Below, piece after piece: positions 26,057 to 39,250 of a stretch of 64,000 bases of DNA. The position numbers and the translations under genes are program-made. Every line of letters starts with the position of its first letter. Position 1 is the stretch's first letter. The stretch is from Tubulanus polymorphus. Lineage: Eukaryota; Nemertea; Palaeonemertea; Tubulaniformes; Tubulanidae. The notes beneath the pieces are model-generated. The model had not been told where the DNA came from. It did no database searches and saw only the letters and a list, made by a program, of their open reading frames with translations. The stretch covers positions 22,524,450 through 22,588,449 of the forward strand of contig NC_134029.1 in assembly GCF_964204645.1 (NCBI RefSeq). Direction: 5' to 3'.

Positions 26057-29000
26057 CACGCATTTGACAATGACAATGACCTTGCTTTTTTACATCACGC
26101 AGGACGTGATTCTGAGTTCCAGCTGAGATAAATATAGATCAAAATGAAGGACATTGCAGTTTTCAGTGTTTGTGTAATAGTTGATAGGCGAAGTACTAAT
26201 ATGAATATGTATACGTATATATAACTACTTATCTCGCACTTGCATGGATTAGAAATATTGCACATTTTTCTGAATCTAGGTATATATATGTATATATACG
26301 TCTAAAATCAAAGAAATATTGTGAAACAAAAGCGTATCGAAATTGTCGTATATTGTCTTCCAGTTTTGCTATATGTACCACATTATGTAGACGTTACGAA
26401 AAAAAGTATGTCTCGATTTTCATGAATACGAAGAGAATACCGACGAATATCCGATATATTTTAAACAAAAAGAAAAGCATGCTAGATTTCTACATTCATA
26501 CATAGGAAATTCATTATCAAATTCGTTCATAACATCTCCATGAGTTATTCGACAAGAAATGAAGAAAAAAATATTATGAATTTTTTTCTATAAACGATGA
26601 AGATATACAAATATATACACGCAGTTAAATGTCAGTAGGCCTGCTCCCCAAAATTCTATCCAATCGATGAGATTTTACATGAATCTTAACAAGTCCCATA
26701 TCATTGTCGTTAGTGTAGTTTTTATAACAATTTACCTAAGATTACTATGATTCCTAAGTATTTTGGGGAATTACTAATCAAATCAGGAAGGATGTGTTGA
26801 CTAAATCTCGCATTAACTTCAATACGAGCTGAAAACCTTTATCATCGAGAAAGAATAATGACATATCATTAACGGGAATATTATACACTATACGGTTTCT
26901 CAATACTCAGACACGCTTATTCCATCTTCTGATTTTGTCGTCTCGTGGCAGTGTTTTAAGCTTTCATGAAGTATCCCCGTCTGTTTAATTGCCTCTATTC
27001 GGTTCGGTTTCTGCAGCCAATTTCTAAATACCTAAGCTGAATTCAATTATGCGAACACCGCTGAGCCCCACGGAACTCGGCGAATATGTACGAAACGTGT
27101 GTAGTTGAACATCTTGTGTTGATTAAATCATTAACAACCTGCCCAAAACGGTCACGTAAACCACGCCGCATGCAAACAACATGGCGACGACGACTGGTGG
27201 TAATGCCAGTGACAGGGGTAGTATATACATACTCAACTGATGGGAGATCAATGGGGTACTGTCACGATTACGCAAATCTCATGTAACATAAAGTTTCAAC
27301 GAGATGCCAATTCCTGGGGGTGACTACCTGCGGGTGAACCTTTTTATCATTTCAGTGTTTTTATATGTGCGAACAAGCAACAATGTTTTCGCCTTAAAAG
27401 CTAAAATTTATTGCCAAGAATATTTGAATATAAACTTCCAAAATAATTGATCGGTTTCAATTGTAACTCGATTCCTCTTCTTTTCAATAAGAAAACGTAG
27501 CTGATTACGTGTAAATGACATCACAGAAAGAATCGCCTTTCATAACAAATTTATTCGATCATTTTAACCTCGTTAAACCAATAAATTAATACAATTCAAT
27601 ATCACAAAAAAATGTAACTGACGGAATTCATAAAAAGTAGCGATTTTAATGGACGAATCTGAAAGAAATCCGCATAATAAGACTTGTTGTGTATCAATAG
27701 TATCCATAGATTCGAATAAAACTCGCAGATAACCGAAAAATATGAACTAAAATTAAGTACATGATTATATTAAAAGTATTTCTATTAAAGCAAAGATATA
27801 TATTATGGATGATTGATAACGATAGAGTGGCTGTGATCTACCCTATCATTAATGTTAACATATTTATCATTATTACATAATGTTAAGCTGTCAATAAATT
27901 TTTTCGAATTGAATAAGTTAAATAAATCGATGTTTTAAAAAAAATACCAAAGTCTTTCTTCTAAAGTTTTGAGCATCTTCAGCTCCTCAAAGATTTCCCG
28001 CGTTTATGTTTTAACAGTTGAATGGCAGCACCGTCTGGTCTAAAAAAAAAAATCGGCGGGTTTTACATACAGAAAGGCTCCACGCGGATAAGCTTATTTT
28101 TCTCGCACAATCCACGTCAAAAGCATAACGGCTCGATCCATTTGACTAATACAGTCAATTCCAAAAAAATCTTATCTCAAAGCTATGTTCAAGCCATTAA
28201 TTTCATAATTATCAGATCATAGGTACCCGAGTGACTACGATCCCAAACCCACATTTTCTTTTTTGATTAATGTCGTCGTTTTCATTAATTTATAGCTTTG
28301 TATGCTTACTGTGATTTTTTTCTCTCTCTCTCTCTTTCCTCAAAACTCCTGGTCACAGCTGGCAAACTTCTTACACGGATGCATCGAGTTTTAAGGGAAT
28401 TCTTTGCCAACAGGTATAATATGTTTTACCTCGAAACATAAGCAGGAATGTTGCTTTTGTTGTGCTGAAAATCCCCCCCCCCCAGCAGCTGACTGTTCAC
28501 CCTATTACAACCCTCCTGTCTTTAATCGCCCGACGGTTGTCTATTCCATTCTTGGTCGGTATTTGTGAGTACCGGACTATCTTTGATTTCAATAAAACTA
28601 CAAATTAATAAATGGATATATTTTCGATCTCTACCTTATCATCATGAATTTGTGCTGTCATTGCCCGGAAAACCTTTCATGTCGTGTTCGTGTTCTCTAA
28701 TGCTTAGTCGCGCAATCTTTTTATAACCAGTTTATACACGTAGCCTGCTTGTATATACATATTTACATCATTTGAGTGCAATAGAAATCGCAACTACATC
28801 ACAATTAAGTATTTTCACCGATTTTTATTAAACTTTTTCAGCACCTTGATAACAACTTATTCACTCGTACGTTTATTAAAACATATCTTATCAGATGCAA
28901 AAAAATTTGGGCTAGTATCCCTTTTGATCTCATACAAAGCAAATGCTTATTTCCTGCCCAGTTATTTGCTATAATGTAAAATTGTGTTGAGATCGGGGAA

Positions 29001-31573
29001 TGGTAATCATTATTCTTCCCTGTTGAGATTTAATTCAATGTTTTGATGGGAATACAGTTTTTCGTCATTCTATGTTTTCAGTGTTCACGTCGATACGAAG
29101 TCACAGCCCCGGTGAAGCATCCACATCCGACAAATCGGCATTTCTATAAGAAGGCCCTACTTCCACTTGAAATTTCGCCAAAAGCTGCTTCGTCATACCG
29201 TAAGACAAACGACTGATCTTAGTATCTGTCTTAGCGATCTTAATACGGAAGTGCTGATGACGTGATTTTCACATGGGCATATCAAAGGGCGTAAGGCGAG
29301 CAGCATGCGTCGAATCAAACTTGATAATGAAATATATCACGTGTGAAATGAAATATATTAATTACGAAGTCGTTTTCATCGGCAGTATCGAAAGGCGAAA
29401 GTTGTCCCCGATGTCAACCTAGTCTTCATCTACAATATCAAAAGGCGTGCATGAGTCAAACTTAGAATATGCGATATGATACGAATCACGCCGACCTGCG
29501 TAAGATGTTGACGAGACACTCGGATACATCCTTAGTATCATTTCACAAAGTACGTAAGTTACGAAGTAAACGGTATGATATTCGCTTTGTAACGTCAACA
29601 TAACACATTGTCAAAGAAGACTCCTCTCGACTCGGTCAACAGGGTCAAATCGTTCCTCAAGTCAGTGAATCTTATATGAAAAACAATTGATGCACATATT
29701 TGGAAAGCATTCTTTTTCCCTCAAAAGTCCAAACGCTACCGAGCGCACGTTTAGTCATATTACCTCGATACAGGATACTAAATTGTATTTTTTTGTAAAT
29801 ATGAAAAGGCTACGCGAAGTACAGTTTATCATTGTTTCTAATCTATTCTAGTCGATTCCACAAGAGTTTTGTGAAGATTGTGAGTCGTGGTTTTCAAGCC
29901 ATACATAAAATAGTCGTAGTGTTAATAATGAAAAATATTGTGGTATTTTGTGAAGAGTCGTTATCTATCTATAATACATATATATTGTTGATTAACGAAT
30001 GCATAATATTCCCATTAGACGGAGATATAGATTGTTATGAAGAAAATTAAGTCGTCGAATTTTGGGTTACAGATATTTATATGGTATTCATATTGTATTA
30101 TACATCTATTGTTTTTAATTAGTGTATAGTATCAATAAGTCGTAGAATATACATATGTATTGTAACGCCAAGGTTGACATGTTAGTAATAGGCTCCATCA
30201 TTTAATCGTATTTATCATGATTTATTGAAGTGTTATAGATTGATCGTGAAAGATGGACCGCGATAATCTCCCAATTAACAAAGTGATAAAATGGCTACTT
30301 ATTTCACTGTTTTATTATATAATGTGCTGTACATCGTGTGTAAATTAAGTGTAAGTTAAGTGTAAATACGTAGTTAATAAAGCGAAACAAGATTTGTTCA
30401 AGCCGTGATTTTATCGTGAAGGATCGGTCGGTATTTGCAATAACATTTCTCTCCCACACACCTGCCTGATCTGACGTCTCGACAAACGCTACAGGTAGAA
30501 CTACCCCAAATGATCGCCATCAAGATGACGAGGTCCGCTATTGATATATGTGACGTCTACGGAGAATTCGATTGTGTTAGCTACTGAAGAACCTCCATTA
30601 AAATGGAATCTCACGGGTCCTATGTATGTGAAACCTTAAACTGCCTGTTCCTTTTTAACTTTGTTAATGGAAAGTTCCAGGATTAACAAGTTTACCCTGG
30701 CTTTTATCGAGAGACCGGATAAACCCTTTAGTCTGGCATTGAAGAGGATTAACCATCACGAGAATATACTTTATCAAATAGTAAAACCTTTGAAGCGTTC
30801 CATTTTCAGAAACTAAGACATTAGTGATCTGTTAAGAAAATTGAGTTGGATCTTCGAGTACCCTCCCCCAACGACCATAAGGTCACCAGGATTACGACAA
30901 ACTAGGAGACTAGAATAGCGTCCTCAAAGAATAATGGATAAAGATGTCATCATGTACTGATATGGACTTTATTTGTTTTGAAGACGATTTCAAGATACAG
31001 TGCATACAAATACAGTTCGATTGAAATATCCTATAAAAATATGACACCTAACTACGATTTATAAATGATATCAAAAAAGCACTACAATACTATTAAAACA
31101 GTCTCACTTTCCACAGTCAAGCTTCATTAAAAAAGTAAGAAAAGGAACTCTATCAATTTATTTTTTTTACAATATATCCTACGTTTATCAAATCAGTTAT
31201 CATAAAACACAACTTCTTAACATTCTGTATCAAAAATTTGTGTACCTAATCTAAAATACAATTACAAGAAAAATCAAATGCAAAAAAGAATACATGTAAT
31301 TACCGTGATTCATATTCAAGAAAACGGTTTTTTAAAACATAAGAAAATAAAACAAATCGAAGATCGTCTACACTACCGTGCATGTGTATAACCTACGAGC
31401 TATTATGATAACAGGTATTACATACTTACATACCACATACACGTCGTACCGATATAACTTGAAAAGCACAGAACTTTCATTAGCTTTAACAGTGGTTCAT
31501 TATACACAAAGAAAGTCATGTCGATTACAGGTAATAGATAAAAACATACATCGTCTCAATGACTGGTTCATGA
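26057..31573. other. Receptor 3' UTR and intergenic region
   Basis: No exon is supportable here. The start is presumably 3' UTR of the receptor. Simple repeats include a (TC)n run near 28320 and a poly-C run near 28474. An AATAAA near 30374 could be a polyadenylation signal. On the minus strand, TTTATT at 31157-31162 reads as AATAAA about 410 bp past the STRA6-like stop codon and may end that transcript. Confidence 0.5.
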
Positions 31574-34500
31574 TTAAACGTATTGATTTGGAAGGAATCC
31601 TACTACTGCCAAACTTTGAAGCTCATCGTTATTGTTAGCAGCCTTTCTTTGACGGTATTTCACGAGTTCAGGATTCGCGACCAGCGTACGACACAACAAC
31701 CATAACTTCTTTCCTTGAGATGCTGAATATAAAATAGCGAAATTTTTCATAAAACAATCTCAAATTGAATCTGCCAATCTGATAAGGAAGCTTTCATTTT
31801 AGCGCTGTACTTTAATTATTATATCCACCACTAAAGTGCTCATTGAAAATAATGGGCAGAAAGAAATAGACGTTCTAGTTAAGATGTTGTAATAATAGTT
31901 TTAAGACGTTTACCTGGATGTAAGACAGGAGGCTGCTGCAGTAGATGACAGAAAGAACGCATTATAGGATTCGTGTGTGCGTGGTCCAACAACAACATGC
32001 ATACATATGAGAAGTATCCTGAAATTATTAACATTTACAATCAGCAAAGAGAAATAGCCAGCGACCTTCAATTTGGAACTAAATTCATAGGATGTAAACT
32101 TCGAAGAGGTAGAATTCCCCAATAATCACTGCAATGTCAAACAATCGATCAACCAACAAGTTTTAAAACATCGCAAGTTTTGTGAAATTTGTCGAGGGGT
32201 GGGTGACAACTTGACGAAATTCTTCAATTTCTAAGGTGAAGCATAGAACTCGGGTGAAGTGACGATTCTATGAGATACACAACGATATTGCACAGGGTTA
32301 AAGATAAAAGTATTTTTCAACACCTCCGAATTTTCGGTAATTCACTAAAACCATTCATTTTCAAGGAATGAAAAATATGCATGATATGAGAACATTACAT
32401 ACTATTGCATACATGACTGCAAAATGATTAATAAGAGTTGCAATTAACTGTGACAAAACTACACAACTCCACATATAACCTAATATATATTCACCTCGAT
32501 CGAATTTCTCCATTCCTCTCATTAGAACAGATCTATGAAGACGCGAACTGAAAACTATGCCGATTACAGTTCCATACAGCAATCTCTTAACACTCGACAC
32601 CAAACCGATGTTCACATTGAAGAACGTGAAGTAGAAACTAGCGTTATTGTACCACATCCTGAAAATCAAAACGAAAATTGAAATCGATTTCAAGAAACAT
32701 CATCAATTCAGTAGTAAATCAGTACGAGCGAGAATTGACTACCTGTGCCGAATAGCAAGTGTCTTACGGTCGTCAAGCAGATATCTGCCCAATATGTTTT
32801 GCAGATAAAACAGTATTATCAAAATCAGAAATGGAGCGCTGAAAAGATTTATTGTAAAAAGAAAAAATCTTAAAATGATATTTTTCTAGCCATTAAATAT
32901 TCATATTCATGAATTCACATTGTAGACCAGTTCAATGGGGTAATAAATTGGTACTTACAAGGACTTGGTCATTACTTGTTTGAAATATTCAGCATCTCCC
33001 AGAATGATCGGACGGATGACACCGAAGTAAAGCAAAGAAGCAAGAACTGTCATCGATACTTGGAATATAAGATATCCTACGAAGAAAAATTATGCAATTC
33101 ACTAAGAACATCCTTATTCCGGAAATAAGATGAAAACACAAAACTGGGAATTTTAAAACTTACCCCAAATAATACTGGCAACTTGATATCCCGGAAAACG
33201 CATGGAGGCTGCCTATAAGATAAATACCTAGTTAAATCTCAAAAGTTATTCAACCATTGCATCAGAATTTTGCTTGTGTTTTTGCTTACGACAATTGCTG
33301 CTGGATTCGGTATAAGGCGTTGTTGAGGTAGAAATGATCGATCTCCGCGACTGATCTGTCCGAAATGTCTCCTATAGATGAACATCAAATGAGCCAAACT
33401 GACCAGAGTAAGCAGAAAACCGATTCCGATACAAATGAACAGAATGCCTGAAATCATACATATTTCTTCCATTATTCATTCTAAAAACTATCGCGAGAAA
33501 ATATACATCGAGAATCAGAACTACCTGCAAATTCTTTCATAATAGGAATCCACGTCGGCTGATTTTGCAGCAATATAAGACATTGTTTGCTGAATAAGTC
33601 AATAACGTAGATATCCAGAAACATAACCTACAAAACATGTGTTTTTTAATCATCAATATCATGTATAATATCAATGCCAGTATTACAGTATGTTTTCATC
33701 ATTCAACTTACTTTGTAAAGCATCACTAGACTGAGGAACAAAGTCACCAACATCTTCGTCGAGTAGCGGAAATTCTTGTGGAAATATGTCATCTTCAGTT
33801 GTCGAATTTTAGCATCGATTAAGAGTCGGTCGATCTTCCGACCGATATTTACATGTAAGCAAGAATTGTTAATCGATATGCAAGGTGCGGCAACTGGTTC
33901 AACTAGATGTTCACTATCGATGTCATCATCACTGAAATATAGCACAAATTTATAGAATAAAATTTCCTAAGATTAGTTAGACACGTGTGGTTGATGATAT
34001 AAACTTTACTTTTTTACAATTCACTTTGAAGATAGCATTTCCATAGATTATTAGGTTCTGAATGTAATGTAAGCCCTTATATATAATTATAGGTTTCATC
34101 ATAAAAAATAAGCCATAAAATAGCAACTATTCACCGTTTGGCGCTGTTTAGAAGACTGCCCACATAACGCATTTGAAATTCACTGGTTACATGAGAAGCC
34201 TGAAATGCAAGTAATGGGTTGAAATTACGACATACACCGGGATGAAAAACTACAAAGTGTGAAGACATTGATTTTAATTTGTAACCTCGTCATCTCTGCT
34301 GTAATTCTGAGACATAATACAACGACACAAAGACATCAGAAAACCGATGACAACACCTCCATAGCAGATCATGGTTGGGATGTTACTTAATGCGTCCATC
34401 AATGACTTATTCTGAAAAGTATGTAAGATAAGTTTAATCAACCAAATAAAATCAATATATATCCACCTCTTCGATTTATAGATCATATAAATGATTTTAT

Positions 34501-35923
34501 ATCAATACATGTAGTATTTGATTATTTCTTAACGTTTTTTTCGCATATAACAGTTTTTACAGTGAATAAACCTTATATTAGCAACCATAGTCCTTGATAA
34601 ATGAGTTCCAAAATATTCAAAATATTGGTCTTCCAAGTCGAATTACGGCCATGTTCGACGAAATTGTCGGGTACAAATTGATCCGACTTAGGCAGAGTTT
34701 ACTGTACAAGATCTTACCAACATATAATTGCTGACTAATGGGTTGTTTGTAAATCGAGAATCAGTATGAATGTCATCAATTGGCAGTTCTTTATTCGTGA
34801 TCAAACTCAACAGATAATTCACCTACAGATAGACAAAACTCATAAAAATATTTTAATTACAATTCACAATATGAATAATGTATAAAAAGAATATTTACCA
34901 ATAACACAGGACGACAGCTGAACTGCATCATACTATAGACAAGTACCCTGAAAGAAAAATAGATTTCTATCAAACAGCTGACAATATAAGCTGATCAATT
35001 TCAGTTGTAAATGATCTGAAAAACAAACCTACCAAATTCCAGAGTAGAATATTCCAATAATCGAACCCAGAAACTTGTACGGTGTGTTGATGCATAGGAA
35101 GATCGGATACATGTATATTGAAATAATCAACATAATGATCGGAGTTAATAAAGCTGAAATAAAGAGATATAAAATACATTCAAAGTGTAATTCAAGGTAT
35201 CAGTTATTCTATTAAAAGTCAGATTGCGTGTATGTTGAGAATTCAAGAGTAAAAGCTGAAATCGAAATTAAGCTAACGCTCATTTCTGTAAAATATCAGA
35301 TAAACGATGTCATTCAATGTTATAAAGAATCGAATATTTGCAAAAGTCGTACATTCCTAAAATAAACAAAACGGAATTCAGCAACGGTTTTGATACATAC
35401 CCATACCCCAATTAGGGATATTAGCTATACGAACAGATGTTGAGAAGAACAACAGCTCCGTAATAACATCAGCTACAGCACCAAACGCAATCGCATTCCT
35501 CCAACGGTTGTGCACATCATCAATGAAATTCAACGCACTGAAAATCAATTTCAACATTTTCTCGTGCAAACATTTCATTTTATATGACTCTAAAAATCTT
35601 TTTAAACACATGTATCTAAAAATTCTATGAACAACTAACTAATTAAATTCTATTCTTAGTATCTGCTGTTCTTATCGATGAACTTACATAATGATTCTTG
35701 TCAGTCCGATATCACCATCATGTTTTCCATTTCGCCATTCAAGCCAAGAAAATACTGATATGATCAACAACTGAAAAAAAAAACAAAACATGAAAGTTTT
35801 TTTGAAAAAATCTTGATGTATAGCGTTAAGTTGTATATTTACCGATAAAGTTAATATAGGGAGTAAAAGTGGCGTCCAGTTTCTGATGACAGGGTCGCAT
35901 TGAAGACTCGTATTGAATTCCAT
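31574..35923 (-). CDS. STRA6: STRA6-like vitamin A / retinol-binding-protein receptor
   Basis: Seventeen exons, from 5' to 3' on the minus strand: 35923-35843, 35770-35688, 35537-35407, 35153-35033, 34947-34899, 34822-34718, 34411-34286, 34199-34135, 33931-33712, 33627-33525, 33447-33290, 33212-33164, 33076-32959, 32838-32743, 32658-32495, 32018-31914 and 31722-31574. They sum to 1923 nt, or 640 aa plus stop. An in-frame stop lies just upstream of the chosen ATG. Human STRA6 is of similar length. Matching blocks include the multi-pass helices, a cytoplasmic block DRGYFSYVCMLLLDHAHTNP (human DPGYYTYRNFLKIE...) and a C-terminal LWLLCRTLVANPEL (human RWGLAYTLLHNPTL). The family imports retinol across the plasma membrane from carrier protein; that role here is inferred. 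A carrier partner is not visible nearby. Confidence 0.93.
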
Positions 35924-36439
35924 CTCATCAGTATCTTAAGTATCACGACCCTAAATAAAAACAAACTGTGTATTATAGATTGATTTTGTAGATATGAAAT
36001 TAAGAATAGGTTGAGCCACGGGGGGCACTTCTTGTTAACTTTTTTAGTAATATATATCATAAAACAGCGTAATATGTATCATAATACATGTGGATTAAAA
36101 CTTGAGGTCTCTAGCGAGACTGTGAAACGCTATGTCTTTTGGTTTTAATTTTTTGACCCCATCTGCCCATCTTATGCCACAAATGTTTTGAATAATAAAA
36201 TTTGCTTTTAAACTTATAAATTTTGTATATATAGTGAGGAGTTTAAACAAAATGTATTCAAGTAAAAGTTTTGCTTACCTAAAATCAACGATGATTGTAA
36301 CACAGAGTACTATAATAAATACACAGAGACACCAGAGCAGGTTTTGTACCACACAAAATCTCAGAGCCAAGTGAAGATCAGATAGACCCTGATTCAACAG
36401 GATGACTCCAAGCACCTGCTGAAAATCCTGTGATTTCAT
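35851..36439 (-). other. Possible upstream exon with overlapping ORF before the STRA6-like start
   Basis: An exon-like block ends with donor GTAAGC just below 36279. From an ATG at 36439 it is open for 53 codons and encodes a strongly hydrophobic segment (LLWCLCVFIIVLCVTIIVDF). Joined to the acceptor before 35950, the frame continues through the first coding exon in a different register and stops at 35851-35853, giving about 86 aa. It cannot be the receptor N-terminus, because the receptor frame has a TAA upstream of its ATG. It is either a 5' UTR exon with an overlapping upstream ORF, a small membrane-protein ORF, or chance. Confidence 0.3.
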
Positions 36440-39250
36440 TGGACACAATACGTCTCCTTAGGTGAAAATGCAGGTTTTAGGGGCGAAAAACAGGAAACAA
36501 TGGATACCCAGACAAACTGTCTCAAGAATCTTGACAATAATTCAATACAACCGATCCAACACATCAGCACTTCCACTAATCATCTGATTACACATTTAAT
36601 TGGCTGATTAGTTGCTTTAGTAAAGTTACTATGAACGTTCATTAAACAAATCTTAAGTGAACATATGGAAGTTTATTATGAATTGATATATTTACTAAGT
36701 TCTTAAATATCAAACAAATATCTAAATAATGTACCAATAAAAATAATAAATTACTATTTATGTTTATTTAACTACGTACATTACAAAATAAGATATTACA
36801 AAATAATATAAATATGATCATCATTTTTCACTACACAATTATCAGTCCACAAATAACTGATGATATTTGTGATATTTGTCTGTCCGATGTTAAACTGTTA
36901 TGAGGCTGGATATTTTTTCCCAACTTAGAAATTAGGACATTTTTGCGCGTAGTTTCACTAAAAAAAATGTCATACCAAGCATCTACTAACATCATACATG
37001 CCCATACAACAACTATGGTCTGGGCATGTGAAAGGCTAACATCCTTCCATTCTATTTACTATTTGTTAGAAAAACACTACTGTTGATCTGAAGTGTTCTT
37101 TTGCTACAACTAAGATTAAGAATTCTCCAAAATTCAAAATTCTTTAAACCTAATGTCCTATACAAATTCAATTGTTCATGTGACATAACCACTTCCTTTA
37201 TTGGAAACTGATTGACATCTAGCTGCTAAGGTTTCAGGGCATCGAACATATTAACTGCTGTCAGACAATACTAATCTGCCTGTTCTACTTGTAGTCAGGG
37301 CTTCAAGATTTTGGACTAAGCAAACTCTCTGTTGTTTTTAGACCCGTTATATTTTATCATGTGACCAGTTTCGCCTTTCAGAGTAGCTCAAACCCGAGTA
37401 GTCCACTATCAGTTGAAAAGCCTTAATTTCAAACTCGAAAATGTTCGATGGATACATGACGATATATGAAACCTTTCTTTTACCTTTACAGATATTCAAC
37501 TATTTGAACAAAGAATCTACTAACATGACTAATGACGATTGGGGTTCGACGATTGGATACCTGGTCTTCTACCTATTGTTCCAGGGCCAGGCGATTCGAA
37601 CCAGTACGTAGTCAGTACGCCTGATGATGGCTAATAGTCTTTAGCCGAAACGTTGCGCAAATATATATATAACTCTTCTATTCAAGTTTCTCGTTTTGGC
37701 TGAACTTATTGTGGGATTTCTCTTGTTATCAGTACGTAGTCTGTTATTCAGACTACTGGGCCCCTTTTCTAATCAGTATCTGTCTATGTTAGTTTTACTT
37801 TTACTATCAGATTTTTTAAGTATGATCGCAAAATTTGTCTCAAACGTCATAATTTTTATAGATGAATTTTACCTACTAACCACGCTGCTGCCAACTGCTC
37901 CACTGTAAGATGCATCGACCTGTATTCACTAGCACATCTGCCTAAGCACGTGTTAAACATGTGGGGGATTTCCAAATATAAGAACCGCTATTAACTACAG
38001 GAAACATTTTGATCCAAAACTAATCAAAAACAAAAATGAATTTGTTTGACAAATAACATCCATCAGTTTATTTTCTTAATACCACAATGCTGGGTACATA
38101 CAAGCTAATAATCATTGGTAAGCTTAACTTTTAAGCGTTGTAATTTTTCAGGATGCCTAAAAACTAACTGAGTCCGATCGACATTCGATCCACCTGACAA
38201 ATAGCTAGATGTACAAATAATTTCAAACTTACCAGACATACATCACATACATGTACTTGGCACTTGATTTTTGTGCAATTGGAATTAAATGCTGAACGGA
38301 AAAAAGCCCACCGCAAGAAATGCCACCAAATTTTGTAAGGTACGTAGGAAAAGATACCACCGGCAAAATTTCACTTTTGCACATCGGGTAAAAGATACTA
38401 CTAGGAAAAAGAAAGTAATTTCAAAACATAAATTTATGTTTAACGGCAACAATGATAATCGAGATCTTCAATCTCCAGTCAATAGTTTGTTGTAATTAGG
38501 TTTCAATGCAATGACTACTAATTTCGATTAATTACATAATCTTCAATTAGATAATTCATTATGGCAACATAAAGTGAGTAACTGACTACTGGACAGAGGG
38601 TCAAGATGTCCTAAATAAAGTCCAGTAATATCTGACAGCATAAAATTTGCGTTAACACTCATTGTGAAACAAATAAAGATGATATGCGCTTATTTGGATC
38701 AAATTCATAATCTAGTTAATTATATTTTGAGCATGTATAGAATCTGCATGGATGTAGTCTGCAAGAAGTCCGAAAATGAACTGTAGCATTTCTCACTATT
38801 TGTTCATTTTAAATTGAAGAAAAACTCATAGCTGGCATTTTTTCCTACTATCATATTATACAGTGGCATTCTTTATTACATTTGAAATCAAAAGCATTTA
38901 TATTTCTGGCTAGTGATTTGATTGCATTTTGGAGAATTACACTAACTCCAAGTTTGAGCGTGAGAGCATGGTAGCTTTTAAGGCCATATCCAATCCGGTG
39001 TCACTAAAGATGGAAATGCTCTTTTGTAATACTAGACTAATTTACACAGAATTGATGGTTACGAAAGTCAACAATCAGTATTTCTACAAACATTTTCGAG
39101 GAATTTCTTACAGAATGAACTTCATCCTAATTTTTATCACAGGTTAAAATAACACATCTTGTATTTTCTAAACAGACTTTTGTCATTAAATGACGCACCA
39201 GTCTACGAATAAATTAATGTCGGGTCCCGCAGTGCTCAAAACACCCACGA
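36440..39250. other. Intergenic region between STRA6-like and UBAP1 genes
   Basis: This spacer lies between the 5' end of the STRA6-like gene and the 3' end of UBAP1. It contains the element copy at 37602-37741 and otherwise unremarkable AT-rich sequence. TTTATT near 38871 reads as AATAAA on the minus strand and may serve UBAP1. No coding exon is supported. Confidence 0.5.
37602..37741 (+). mobile_element. Short insertion with hammerhead-like core and 12-bp flanking repeats (family copy B)
   Basis: The 12-mer CAGTACGTAGTC occurs at 37602-37613 and again at 37730-37741, so the intervening 116 bp look like an insertion with a target-site duplication. The insert starts with CTGATGA at 37621-37627. 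A hairpin follows (GGCTAA 37629-37634 against TTAGCC 37641-37646), then GAAAC (37647-37651), GTT and GCG. An AT-rich stretch leads to the tail GTGGGATTTCTCTTGTTATC (37711-37730). The tail is shared with the copy in the UBAP1 intron. Confidence 0.75.

Noticed and set aside
28022-28222. 66-codon plus-strand frame downstream of the receptor
   Set aside because: It begins in a poly-A stretch, with no similarity and no conserved features.
31574-36420. Initial idea of an XPR1/SPX-type multi-pass transporter
   Set aside because: Exon-by-exon comparison fits STRA6 in order, length and C-terminal motif. No SPX or EXS signature is present.
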